DNA from: Lewinellaceae bacterium | Lineage (GTDB): Bacteria; Bacteroidota; Bacteroidia; Chitinophagales; Saprospiraceae | Assembly: GCA_020636255.1 (NCBI GenBank) | Contig: JACJYE010000002.1 | Location: forward strand, 62,001 to 126,000 | Direction of reading: 5' to 3' | Length of the DNA: 64,000 bases | Part shown: positions 25,301-32,417 of the stretch, piece by piece | Layout of the letters: each line of letters begins with the position of its first letter | How positions within the stretch are numbered: position 1 is the first letter of the stretch | Notes under the pieces: model-generated | Databases searched by the model: none | Told to the model about the DNA's origin: nothing | What the model saw: only the letters and a program-made list of their open reading frames with translations | Made by a program: the position numbers and the translations under genes

Positions 25301-26125
25301 ATTAATTTTTACGGTTATGGCAATGATTCGCACAACCCGGAGATCGAACAGGAAGACGACGACCTCAATTACAACCGGGTGCGGCAACGCCTGGTATACT
25401 TTTCTCCGTCTCTGATGCGTAAACTGAACAGCCAATCCAGGTTCATCATCGGGCCGGCCTTTGAATCCATACGTATCGACAGTACGTTGGGGCGTTACAT
25501 CAGTGAGATCGGCAGCCAATTCGACCCCGAGTTATTCGACGGCCTGGAGTTCGTAAGCGGACGGATGCTTCTCGATTTCCGGAATCTCGACCATCTGGCT
25601 CTCCCGACTCGGGGCATCGGTATGATGCTCGGGTTGGGATGGGTACAACAGCTCGACGATACCGACAAAAACTTTGGTTATCTCGATGCTTCCTTTTCAG
25701 CGTACCAGAATCTGGACCGGAACAAAAACCTGGTGTTCGCCACCAGGATCGGCCTGCAACACCGGTTCGGCGACGGTTTTGAATTCTACCAGGGCGCCCG
25801 CCTTGGCGGGCCGGGCCCGGACGCCAACTTCCGGGGCTTTCGCCGGAACCGCTTCACCGGCAAAACCGCTTTTTTCCAGAATATCGACCTGCGCTGGAAA
25901 GTGCTCCGGTCGGAAAACCACACCCTTCCCTTCTCCATCGGCCTGCTGGCCGGCTTCGACCACGGCCGGGTATGGGTTAAAGATGAGCAGTCCGACACCT
26001 GGCACTACAGTTATGGCGGGGGGCTCTGGTTTTCGCCATTCAGCCTGTTCGTCATCCAGGCTTCCATTTTCAGAGGTGATAACGAGCAGAACCTTGTAAA
26101 TGTAGGCGGGAGTTTTTTCTTTTAA
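22370..26125 (+). CDS. Fusion lipoprotein: calcineurin-like phosphoesterase, kinase-like middle domain, BamA-like outer-membrane barrel
   Basis: 1251 residues. A signal peptide ends at lipobox FHSC. The N-terminal metallophosphoesterase (about 40-330) has VGDAGY, FLGDNIYPNG, AGNHDWYG, AIHHPPH and SGHEHN, supplying the full two-metal site. The middle part (about 400-720) includes QYVIRSIDKD, VGDWDRHDDQWRW (near 607) and PIPRDRDQAF (near 631). The last two resemble the catalytic and metal-binding loops of HipA/Fam20/PI-kinase-like folds; this reading is my inference. From about 895 a beta-barrel like the surface antigen/BamA C-terminus ends in an aromatic residue (GSFFF). The protein is probably an outer-membrane enzyme. 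Substrate unknown. Confidence 0.85.
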   Translation: MRLFLTILPLAFFFFHSCADYRAHYDKSIQGWEQSVPSPGLSPVHTVYLVGDAGYTPDDTTAPALVLLGEKLRDAGKNSTVAFLGDNIYPNGMAPSDGEDREQDEARLRAQLDILKGYDGHVFFIAGNHDWYGYGIEGLKREKKFIEKYLDRDDVFLPKPGCGDPVEVELSDNLTLILIDSQWFLENWDDEYEVNDGCEIKSREMFREYVEEAIKGNRNKNVLIAIHHPPHTYGPHGGQFTLKQHIFPLTDLNKNLWIPLPVLGSAVQFLRGTLGHPQDASHPQYRELGGIVTNAARKNGNFIFASGHEHNLQYIEQDGQYFIVSGAGSKRSPARLGKGALFVYGHGGFSKLDFYPDGSAWVEYWVPEGNGASGSMVFRKQVKGPLKDIVEEPQAEFPAFPNTIEVPISKDDFTHGPIWNFLWGRHYREAYNAVVQVPTLKLDEYKGGLQPVKRGGGYQTNSLRLEAKNGKQYVIRSIDKDASRTLGFPFNESIIADVLKDNFSASHPLSALPIPPLARAAGLYYTQPELRYLPPQAALGIYNDEYAGALYIMEERPDDDVWEDAPQFGNSDDIVSTSDVVKSIRSEHDECIDYRWAVRSRLFDVLVGDWDRHDDQWRWAEVKEDGRTYFRPIPRDRDQAFCKYDGLILGLARGASPDLKKLMIFGSNTKRMRWQVYNGRHFDRSFLSGADWEMWNEEAGRLQQAITDELIDSAFTNAWPASVYALDGPTVTQTLKERRDNLPGLARQYYDIMARKVDVVGTDKKDLFVVERLPGGDTRVNVFDTNKKGKKEELLYGRTFHWGETREIFLYGLDDDDIFQVKGQSERAIRIRAVGGLGEDTFTDESNISQGGRRRLLYYDAPDEDNKLKAGSESTILLHKPPRYNTYNRRSTDNEFNYLMLLPSVGFNPDDGLLAGFSGAYQVYGFRKSPYAQIHRFAAKYALRPGGIAINYSNEFTELFGEWGVAMDARLQTPLYAINFYGYGNDSHNPEIEQEDDDLNYNRVRQRLVYFSPSLMRKLNSQSRFIIGPAFESIRIDSTLGRYISEIGSQFDPELFDGLEFVSGRMLLDFRNLDHLALPTRGIGMMLGLGWVQQLDDTDKNFGYLDASFSAYQNLDRNKNLVFATRIGLQHRFGDGFEFYQGARLGGPGPDANFRGFRRNRFTGKTAFFQNIDLRWKVLRSENHTLPFSIGLLAGFDHGRVWVKDEQSDTWHYSYGGGLWFSPFSLFVIQASIFRGDNEQNLVNVGGSFFF

Positions 26126-26213
26126 AGATTAACCAGTCAATGACCTTTATCATTTCCTGCGAACAAATATGGTTCGATCTTTTGTTACAAAAGAACAACA
26201 AAATACAACACCT

Positions 26214-26432
26214 ATGAAAGAAGACTGGGTAATGATCTATTCATCCACGGAATTGTTCAAAGCCAAGATCGTGGAAGACATCCTGAAACAGCACGGCATT
26301 GAAAGCCACATCCTGGAAAAGGGCGACTCAGCCATTCCCTCAGTTGGTGAAGTAACCCTGTATACACCTGCAGAAAAGGCCGAACAGGCTATAGAGATCC
26401 TCAAAAAAGAAGAATTGATGGAAGTAGAGTAA
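26214..26432 (+). CDS. DUF2007 small protein
   Basis: 72 residues from ATG at 26214; an earlier in-frame start at 26169 adds residues with no similarity. The DUF2007 pattern is clear: MIYSSTELFKAKIVEDILKQ, then GIESHILEKGDS and VTLYTPAEKAEQAIEILKK. Family members are short cytoplasmic proteins sometimes described as signal-transducing. Their function is unknown. The gene has its own terminator. Confidence 0.85.
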   Translation: MKEDWVMIYSSTELFKAKIVEDILKQHGIESHILEKGDSAIPSVGEVTLYTPAEKAEQAIEILKKEELMEVE

Positions 26433-26435
26433 CGC

Positions 26436-26483
26436 ACAGTGCCCGATGCTTGCGCTGACAACACAAGGATCGGGCACTGTTTT
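26436..26483 (+). terminator. Terminator-like hairpin after the DUF2007 gene
   Basis: ACAGTGCCCGAT (26436-26447) pairs exactly with ATCGGGCACTGT (26469-26480). The loop is 21 nt and a short TTT tail follows. Confidence 0.65.
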
Positions 26484-26529
26484 CCGCCCCTGCCTCCAGA
26501 CGAGCGTTAACAAACGGCTCCCAAGCTGC

Positions 26530-27318
26530 TCACCTGCTAAGCTTATAGGTATACGACAGGGAGATGGTGCCGTAGCCGTCGAAGCGGTCACCACCGCGAC
26601 GGTAGATATTGGGCTGAGCGGTAGGGTTGTTCGGGTCGGCGGTAGGGCGGCTCAGCTCGGCGGCGAGGTCGCCCTTCTCAGCGAGGATACGTAGGTAATC
26701 CAGGTATTCTCCGGTCACATCGTCCAGATAATCCGTAAAGGTCTTACGGGCGCATATCTCCAGGCTGACGTAACTGCGAAGCCCGGCTTTAAGCCGGAGG
26801 CCTGCCCCGAAGGGGATGGCAAGCTGGGTGAGCGAATAGGGCTTTTCATACCCGTTGAGCCCCTGTCCTTCAGTGCCGACAGGATGCAGGGCGATGACAC
26901 CGGAGTTATAGCGCGTTTCCGGGCTGAAATGGAAAACGGCGATGCCGAGGAAGAAATAGGGGTTCAGAACAGGCTCGCCGACGATGTTGTCGGGAATGAC
27001 GTGCCACTCCCCTACTACTGACCCTTCCAGCATGGTTGTCTCGAAGGAAAGTTTGCGGTCCGGATAGGCGCTCTCGGCGTCGTCGCCGGAAAGGCTGCCA
27101 TAGGTCAGGCCCGCCCGGACGCCGAGCACGCCGTTGTTGCGGTATCGCATAACGAGCCCTCCCATGGGCTCGATAAAATTGAAATACCGGGGAAGCACTT
27201 TCGGCGACAGGTCGCCGCTATAGATCCCTCCGGCAAAAGCAATTCCGGCTTCAAAGCTCTGTGCATTGGCGCCGACGGCCAATGCCACTACCATTGTGCA
27301 TGTAAAAATAATTCTCAT
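26530..27318 (-). CDS. Outer-membrane beta-barrel protein, DUF6089-like
   Basis: 262 residues with a clean signal peptide (MRIIFTCTMVVALAVGANAQ, cleavage after AQ). The mature part has FEAGIAFAGGIYSGDLSPKV at its N-terminus and alternating beta strands to the end (GTISLSYTYKL), the pattern of DUF6089/PorG-type proteins of Bacteroidota. It contains a Pro/Asn-rich loop near the C-terminus (PTADPNNPTAQPN). Some DUF6089 proteins support type IX secretion, but no such role can be read here. It is probably monocistronic. Confidence 0.75.
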   Translation of the reverse strand: MRIIFTCTMVVALAVGANAQSFEAGIAFAGGIYSGDLSPKVLPRYFNFIEPMGGLVMRYRNNGVLGVRAGLTYGSLSGDDAESAYPDRKLSFETTMLEGSVVGEWHVIPDNIVGEPVLNPYFFLGIAVFHFSPETRYNSGVIALHPVGTEGQGLNGYEKPYSLTQLAIPFGAGLRLKAGLRSYVSLEICARKTFTDYLDDVTGEYLDYLRILAEKGDLAAELSRPTADPNNPTAQPNIYRRGGDRFDGYGTISLSYTYKLSR

Positions 27319-27586
27319 AGTATGTTTGTTTTAGCGATTTGATTTCCATCTCAATCATTCGCTTCGTTGCCTGGAAGCTGGGGGGAAGCTTCCATAAGGG
27401 CAAGCAGCCACTACGCGGCATTTCCACCACGACAGAACAGGTGGAAAAAAGTAGTAGAATTAGGTTGCTGTTAAAATTACAGGGGATTATGATAGCCTGG
27501 CAGGCTGTCTTTTCTGAAGATTTCAAGGGCACACGACTCAAATTTACATTAATTTCTGATAAAATGCCATTTCTTCGTGCTACTTC
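27319..27586. other. Intergenic region, no gene seen
   Basis: 268 nt between the barrel gene start and the inverted-repeat element. Several short frames exist on both strands, but none shows protein-like composition or family motifs. The part next to 27318 should hold the barrel gene's promoter. Confidence 0.5.
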
Positions 27587-27662
27587 TTTTAGAGCTTGTT
27601 TGGAGGCCATCCTTTGGGCTAAATTTTTATCTTCAAAAGCGGCCTCCAAACAAGCTTTTAAA
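27587..27662. repeat. Inverted-repeat element, copy A
   Basis: The left arm AGAGCTTGTTTGGAGGCC (27591-27608) and right arm GGCCTCCAAACAAGCTTT (27641-27658) pair with one mismatch. The left half continues ATCCTTTGGGCTAAA, also shared with copies B and C. The right arm runs into the corA stop codon (27658-27660). There is no coding capacity. It looks like a MITE- or REP-type element. Confidence 0.8.
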
Positions 27663-28707
27663 GCCACTTTTTTCGCCTGAACCAATAGACCAGGCCCAGG
27701 GCTATGGCAATCATCAACCCCCAAAGCAGATAATACCCGTATTTCAAGTGCAGCTCGGGCATGTGGTCGAAATTCATGCCATAGACGCCTGCCAGAAAAG
27801 AAAGCGGAATAAAGATGGTGGAAATAATCGTAAGTACCTGCATCACGGTGTTCATGCGAAAGCTGATCTCAGAAAGGTAAAGGTCGTACAACCCGCTCAC
27901 CACATCGCGCGACGTTTCGATGGTATCCATCACCTGGATAGTATGGTCGTAGAGGTCGCGCAGGTATAGCCGGGTGTTCTCTTCAATAAGCGTGCTCTCG
28001 CTACGGGAAAAGCGGCTAATGGCCTCTCGCAGGGGTGAGACGCTTTTTCGCAACAGTATGGACTGCAATTTAAGGCTGTGTATCTTAGATTTGATCTTTC
28101 TGCTTGGGTCAGACAGGATCTCATCTTCCAGCTGGTTCATCACCTCCTCCATTTGGTCGAGCACCACGTAATAATGGTCGACGATGTTGTCGAGCAAGGC
28201 ATAGGCCAGATAATCCGCTCCCCGTTTGCGCAGCCGGCCGTGGCTCGACTGAATACGTTCGCGAACTCCCGGGAATAGGTCGGCCTCATCTTCCTGAAAA
28301 GTCAGTACAAACCCGCTCCCGGCGTAAAAGGAGACTTGTTCCGTTTTGATGCGCAGCTCGGCCTCATCGAATGAAAGCGCCTGGACGATAAAGAAAAAGG
28401 CCCCTTCGTATTCCTCAAACTTGGGCCGCTGCTGTGTATCCAGTATGTCCTCCATCACAAGAGGGTGTATCCCGTATCGGTTGCCCAGCGATTCAATGAG
28501 CTCTACCTTGTGCAGGCCGCGTACATCATACCAGGTCACGTGGCGTTTATCATCAGCTTCAGGCGCAGTATCCAAAGCGTGGCTTTCCAGCAATTCCCCT
28601 TCCCGGTCGTACTGTATGAGCGTAACATTAGGATACTCTACCTTTTTGTTGCCGGTAAACACCAGCGTTCCGGGCGCCAGCCCCGTTTTGCGTTTTTTCT
28701 TTGCCAT
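27658..28707 (-). CDS. corA: CorA family magnesium/cobalt transporter
   Basis: 349 residues. A long cytoplasmic N-terminal domain and helical stalk are followed by two C-terminal membrane helices (about 285-307 and 318-340). The diagnostic YGMNFDHMPEL loop follows the first helix. FIPLSFLAGVYGMN is the CorA selectivity segment. The protein forms a pentameric Mg2+ (or Co2+) channel in the inner membrane. The C-terminal basic tail (FRRKKWL) fits cytoplasmic orientation. The gene is flanked on both sides by members of the inverted-repeat family, and one of them overlaps its stop codon. Confidence 0.93.
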   Translation of the reverse strand: MAKKKRKTGLAPGTLVFTGNKKVEYPNVTLIQYDREGELLESHALDTAPEADDKRHVTWYDVRGLHKVELIESLGNRYGIHPLVMEDILDTQQRPKFEEYEGAFFFIVQALSFDEAELRIKTEQVSFYAGSGFVLTFQEDEADLFPGVRERIQSSHGRLRKRGADYLAYALLDNIVDHYYVVLDQMEEVMNQLEDEILSDPSRKIKSKIHSLKLQSILLRKSVSPLREAISRFSRSESTLIEENTRLYLRDLYDHTIQVMDTIETSRDVVSGLYDLYLSEISFRMNTVMQVLTIISTIFIPLSFLAGVYGMNFDHMPELHLKYGYYLLWGLMIAIALGLVYWFRRKKWL

Positions 28708-28810
28708 GGATCAAAAAAGAGTTCCTTGCCAAATAAGTGTCTGTGCCCCAATTTATGTAATTATACCAAGTTATCTGTTGCAGCGGACCTGAATTGACAC
28801 AAACTGCACT

Positions 28811-28980
28811 TTAAGAGCTTGTTTGGAGGCCGCTTTTGATAACGAAAAGCGGCAATTTTTTGGTGAGACAAGGCGTCTTTTTGAAGAGCGTACCCAAAGG
28901 TACGGTCAAAAAAAGCAACGCAGTATCACCGAAAAAGTGGCCTTTGCAGCTCAAAGGGTGGCCTCCAAACAAGCTCTAAA
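28811..28980. repeat. Inverted-repeat element, copy B
   Basis: AGAGCTTGTTTGGAGGCC (28814-28831) and its exact complement (28960-28977) bound a 164-nt element. The right end, read in reverse, continues ACCCTTTGAGCT as in copies A and C. Internal stems (GCCGCTTTT/AAAAGCGGC; TTTGGTGA/TCACCGAAA) suggest a long folded structure. No coding frame. It lies in the 409-nt gap between corA and the copy 3 persulfide dioxygenase gene. Confidence 0.8.
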
Positions 28981-29116
28981 ATCATTGTTTTCAGCTTACG
29001 CTTTAAAATATGAAAGGATATTCATAATTTTGATCGTCATTATTTAATGCCAAGAGGGCAAATCGCAAAATTTCATTAGGGCCAATATTAACCAAACCAA
29101 CCAATCTGACTATTTT
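28981..29116. other. Upstream region of persulfide dioxygenase copy 3
   Basis: 136 nt, AT-rich, with no gene. It should hold the promoter. A degenerate Fnr-like TTGATCGTCATTA occurs at 29030. The perfect GTGAT palindrome seen upstream of the other sulfur genes is absent. Confidence 0.4.
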
Positions 29117-30547
29117 ATGAAAATCGAACAGATCTATACCGGCTGCCTCGCCCAGGGTGCCTACTATATCGAGAGCCAGGGAGAAGCCGCCATCGTCGAC
29201 CCGCTGCGGGAAACCGAACCTTACCTGAAAAAAGCCCGCGAAAACCAGGCCATTATCAAGTATATTTTCGAGACGCACTTCCATGCCGACTTCGTTTCGG
29301 GCCATATCGACCTGGCTCAGAAAACAGGTGCACAGATCATCTACGGGCCGAATGCTGATACAGCTTACGAAAAATATGAAGCAAAAGATGGCGAAACGTT
29401 CAAGGTCGGAGCCGTGACGATCCGGGTGCTGCATACCCCGGGCCACACCCCCGAATCCACCACCTATCTGTTGCTGGATGAAAAGGGGGATGCCCACGCT
29501 ATATTTTCAGGAGATACGCTCTTTATCGGTGACGTAGGCCGGCCCGACCTGGCCCAGAAAAAGGGTTCGCTCACCAAAGAAGACCTGGCAGGCTGGTTAT
29601 ATGACAGCCTGCGCACCAAGATCATGCCATTACCCGACAGTGTCATCGTATACCCGGCTCACGGCGCCGGCTCGGCCTGTGGTAAAAATATGAGCAGTGA
29701 GACCTGGGACCTGCTGGGTAACCAAAAAAGAACGAATTACGCTTTGCGCGCCGATATGACGCGCGAAGCGTTCATCGCCGAAGTGACGGAAGGGCTGATG
29801 CCGCCGCCGCAGTACTTTGCCAAGAACGCGAAGATCAACAAAACGGGCTACGAGAGTATCGACCAGGTGATGAAGCGGGGCGCCCATCCCCTTTCTCCTA
29901 AAGCATTCGAAATGGCCGCCAACACAGAAGGCGCCATCATGCTCGATGTGCGCGCACAGGAAGACTTTGTCAGGGGCTTTGTTCCTAATTCCATCTTTAT
30001 CGGGCTCGACGGCACCTTCGCGCCCTGGGTGGGCGCTCTGATCAGCGACCTGCAGCAGCCTATTTTGCTCATCGCGCCTGTAGGCCGCGAAGCGGAGACG
30101 GTCATGCGGCTCGCCAGAGTTGGTTATGACAATACGATCGGCTACCTGGATGGTGGATTTGAAGCATGGGCAGCAGCCGGCATGGAAGTAGACAGCATCC
30201 CATCGGTCAATGCCGAGGCGTTTGCAGAAAAATTCAGGTCGCAGGAAGGGATCAAAGTGCTCGATGTACGCAAACCTGGAGAATGGAGTGCAGAGCACAT
30301 CGACGGCGCCAAACATTTCCCACTTGATTTTATCAATGATAATATGGCCGAGATCGGCCGCGATTCCGTATATTACCTGCACTGCCGCAGCGGGTACCGG
30401 TCGGCCATAACAGCATCCATCCTCAAATCGCGGGGATTCGACAATTTGGTCAATGTAGATGCGATGTTCGACGAGATCACCGCAGCCGGGCTGCCGACCA
30501 CAGATTACGTCTGCCCGAGCACGACAAAGGCAGGAGGAGAAGCCTGA
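29117..30547 (+). CDS. Persulfide dioxygenase-rhodanese fusion, CstB-like (copy 3)
   Basis: 476 residues, closer to copy 1 than to copy 2. It has the MBL/ETHE1 domain with THFHADFVSGH, HTPGHTPEST and FSGDTLFIGDVGRPD; GAGSACGKNM with the mid-protein Cys; a Cys-less central rhodanese-like domain (ILLIAPVGRE); and a C-terminal rhodanese with LHCRSGYRS. It would oxidise persulfide to sulfite and/or make thiosulfate in the cytoplasm. It directly precedes the FeS/NrfD and molybdoenzyme genes on the same strand, with a hairpin in the 208-nt gap. This suggests that its product, sulfite, feeds the next enzyme. Confidence 0.92.
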   Translation: MKIEQIYTGCLAQGAYYIESQGEAAIVDPLRETEPYLKKARENQAIIKYIFETHFHADFVSGHIDLAQKTGAQIIYGPNADTAYEKYEAKDGETFKVGAVTIRVLHTPGHTPESTTYLLLDEKGDAHAIFSGDTLFIGDVGRPDLAQKKGSLTKEDLAGWLYDSLRTKIMPLPDSVIVYPAHGAGSACGKNMSSETWDLLGNQKRTNYALRADMTREAFIAEVTEGLMPPPQYFAKNAKINKTGYESIDQVMKRGAHPLSPKAFEMAANTEGAIMLDVRAQEDFVRGFVPNSIFIGLDGTFAPWVGALISDLQQPILLIAPVGREAETVMRLARVGYDNTIGYLDGGFEAWAAAGMEVDSIPSVNAEAFAEKFRSQEGIKVLDVRKPGEWSAEHIDGAKHFPLDFINDNMAEIGRDSVYYLHCRSGYRSAITASILKSRGFDNLVNVDAMFDEITAAGLPTTDYVCPSTTKAGGEA

Positions 30548-30558
30548 CCGCTGGCTCC

Positions 30559-30602
30559 TGAGCGGGTGGCGTAAGTATTACCCCACCTACGTTACCCGCT
30601 CA
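30559..30602 (+). terminator. Terminator-like hairpin after persulfide dioxygenase copy 3
   Basis: TGAGCGGGT (30559-30567) pairs with ACCCGCTCA (30594-30602), 11 nt past the stop. The tail is CAATTTTATC, a weak T-run. It may attenuate rather than end transcription. Confidence 0.5.
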
Positions 30603-30755
30603 CAATTTTATCAACCACTCATCCATTACCCACACCAAACATCCAACTGACGCATTGATGCCGATGCGAAACAGTGATGCTATCGTTTGTACCATGAAAT
30701 AACATTCATGCTTTCATGAATACATATTTACTTTATTCCGAAATCAAAAAGAAAT

Positions 30756-32384
30756 ATGCGTTACGGATTTATCATTGACAACCGCAAGTGTATCGGTTGC
30801 CATGCCTGTACAACGGCATGCAAGGCCGAACACGCCGTGCCGGTGGGCGTAAACCGCACCTGGGTAAAACAGGTGGAAAAAGGAGAATTCCCGCACACGC
30901 GCCGCCTCTTCTCTGTCATGCGATGTAACCATTGCACCGATGCGCCCTGCGTCGAGATATGCCCTGTAGAGGCGCTGTTCTTCCGCGATGACGGTATTGT
31001 GGATTTCGACAAGAACCGCTGCATCGGCTGTAAGTCATGCATGCAGGCTTGCCCTTACGATGCCTTATACATCGACCCGGAAAACCATACCGCCGCCAAA
31101 TGTAATTACTGTGCGCACCGGATCGACATCGGGCTTGAGCCTGCCTGTGTGAATGTTTGCCCTGAGCATGCGATCATTTCCGGAGACATGGACGACCCCA
31201 ATTCGGAGATCTCGCAACTGCTGGGCCGCGAGCAGGTATCGGTCCGCAAAGCAGCCAAGGGCACTACTCCCAATCTGTTCTACATCAATGGCGATGAAGC
31301 TTCGCTCAACCCCGTGGCGACCGAAAAACAGGATGCCTATTTCTGGAGCGAGCAATCGCGCGGTGTAGGGCATTATGCCAAATTCACCGAAAAGCTGGCG
31401 TTCTCCAATGGCGATGTACTCCAGGCCGTTATGGAGGCTAACAACCAGAGCGCCACTGCCGGGGAAGTTGCCGGTAACGGTGCTGCACGATCCATCGACA
31501 TCCTGATGGGCAAGGCCCGGCGGGTATACGATGCCCCTGACAAAGGTGTATTGTGGGGCTGGGAAGTATCGGGCTACGTGCTTACCAAGGCAATCGCTGC
31601 CGGTGCATTCCTGGTGCCAATGCTCGCCATGTTGTTCGGATGGGCTCAGGCCAGCACCCACACGTTCTGGTGGGGAATCGCCGCAGCCCTGGGCTTCCTC
31701 GGCGCTACCGGCCTGTTGCTGGTCAAAGACCTCGACCGCCCCGACCGTTTCCTCAACGTGTTGCTACGGCCGCACTGGAGCTCATGGCTTGTACGCGGGG
31801 GGTATATCATCACCGTTTACGGTGGGCTGCTCACCCTGATCGCCGTGCTGCGCTGGTTTGAAGTAGCGGAAGCCCTTATGCCTGTCGTCTATGGCCTGAC
31901 AGCGGTTTTCGCCGTTCTCGCAGCCGTATATACGGCCTTCCTCTTTGCCCAGGCAAAGGGCCGCGATTTCTGGCAGAGCCCTACCCTATCGCTGCACATG
32001 CTGGTGCACAGCTTTATGGCTGGCGCTGCTTTTTTCGGCATCATATCCCTTTTCACGACAGCTGGTGAAGGCTGGTTGCCCTACCTGCGGCTTATCCTGA
32101 TGGTTTCCCTCGTTGTCAACCTGCTCACTATACTGGTGGAACTGACGACGACACACCCCACCAAAGAAGCGAAGCTAGTGGTGAAGATGATCCTGCACGG
32201 CCGCTACCGGAGCCTGTTCTGGACCGGTGGTATCCTGCTGGGTAACCTGCTGCCCCTGGCCCTGCTGGCCTTCGGCGGCGCCTGTGCCAATTTGCTGGCC
32301 CTTGCCGGTATCGCCGTACTGGCGGGTATCTACGCCACGGAGAAGATCTGGGTGGAAGCACCGCAGAAGGTGCAGCTGTCGTAA
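30756..32384 (+). CDS. Fused four-cluster [4Fe-4S] ferredoxin and NrfD/PsrC-like membrane subunit
   Basis: 542 residues. Residues 1-180 hold four Cys clusters typical of PsrB/SoeB/DmsB subunits: CIGCHACTTACK, CNHCTDAPCVEICP, CIGCKSCMQACP, and CNYCAHRIDIGLEPAC with VNVCP. All sixteen ligands are present. From about 270 there are eight membrane helices of the NrfD type, with LLVKDLDRPDRFLNVLLRP. In most complexes these are two separate proteins; here they are fused, with a 90-residue linker. The unit would pass electrons between a molybdoenzyme and quinone. No signal peptide precedes the FeS part, which favours a cytoplasmic location. It starts 33 nt before the molybdoenzyme gene. Confidence 0.92.
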   Translation: MRYGFIIDNRKCIGCHACTTACKAEHAVPVGVNRTWVKQVEKGEFPHTRRLFSVMRCNHCTDAPCVEICPVEALFFRDDGIVDFDKNRCIGCKSCMQACPYDALYIDPENHTAAKCNYCAHRIDIGLEPACVNVCPEHAIISGDMDDPNSEISQLLGREQVSVRKAAKGTTPNLFYINGDEASLNPVATEKQDAYFWSEQSRGVGHYAKFTEKLAFSNGDVLQAVMEANNQSATAGEVAGNGAARSIDILMGKARRVYDAPDKGVLWGWEVSGYVLTKAIAAGAFLVPMLAMLFGWAQASTHTFWWGIAAALGFLGATGLLLVKDLDRPDRFLNVLLRPHWSSWLVRGGYIITVYGGLLTLIAVLRWFEVAEALMPVVYGLTAVFAVLAAVYTAFLFAQAKGRDFWQSPTLSLHMLVHSFMAGAAFFGIISLFTTAGEGWLPYLRLILMVSLVVNLLTILVELTTTHPTKEAKLVVKMILHGRYRSLFWTGGILLGNLLPLALLAFGGACANLLALAGIAVLAGIYATEKIWVEAPQKVQLS

Positions 32385-32417
32385 TAACTAACAACCAACA
32401 ACTAACAACCAACAACA

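Noticed and set aside
27251..27724. Leftward frame of 157 codons across repeat copy A
   Set aside because: It runs through the repeat element and intergenic DNA, overlapping the ends of two real genes, without any motif.
28823..29047. Small frame inside repeat copy B
   Set aside because: Its coding potential comes from the repeat itself; no start context or homology is evident.
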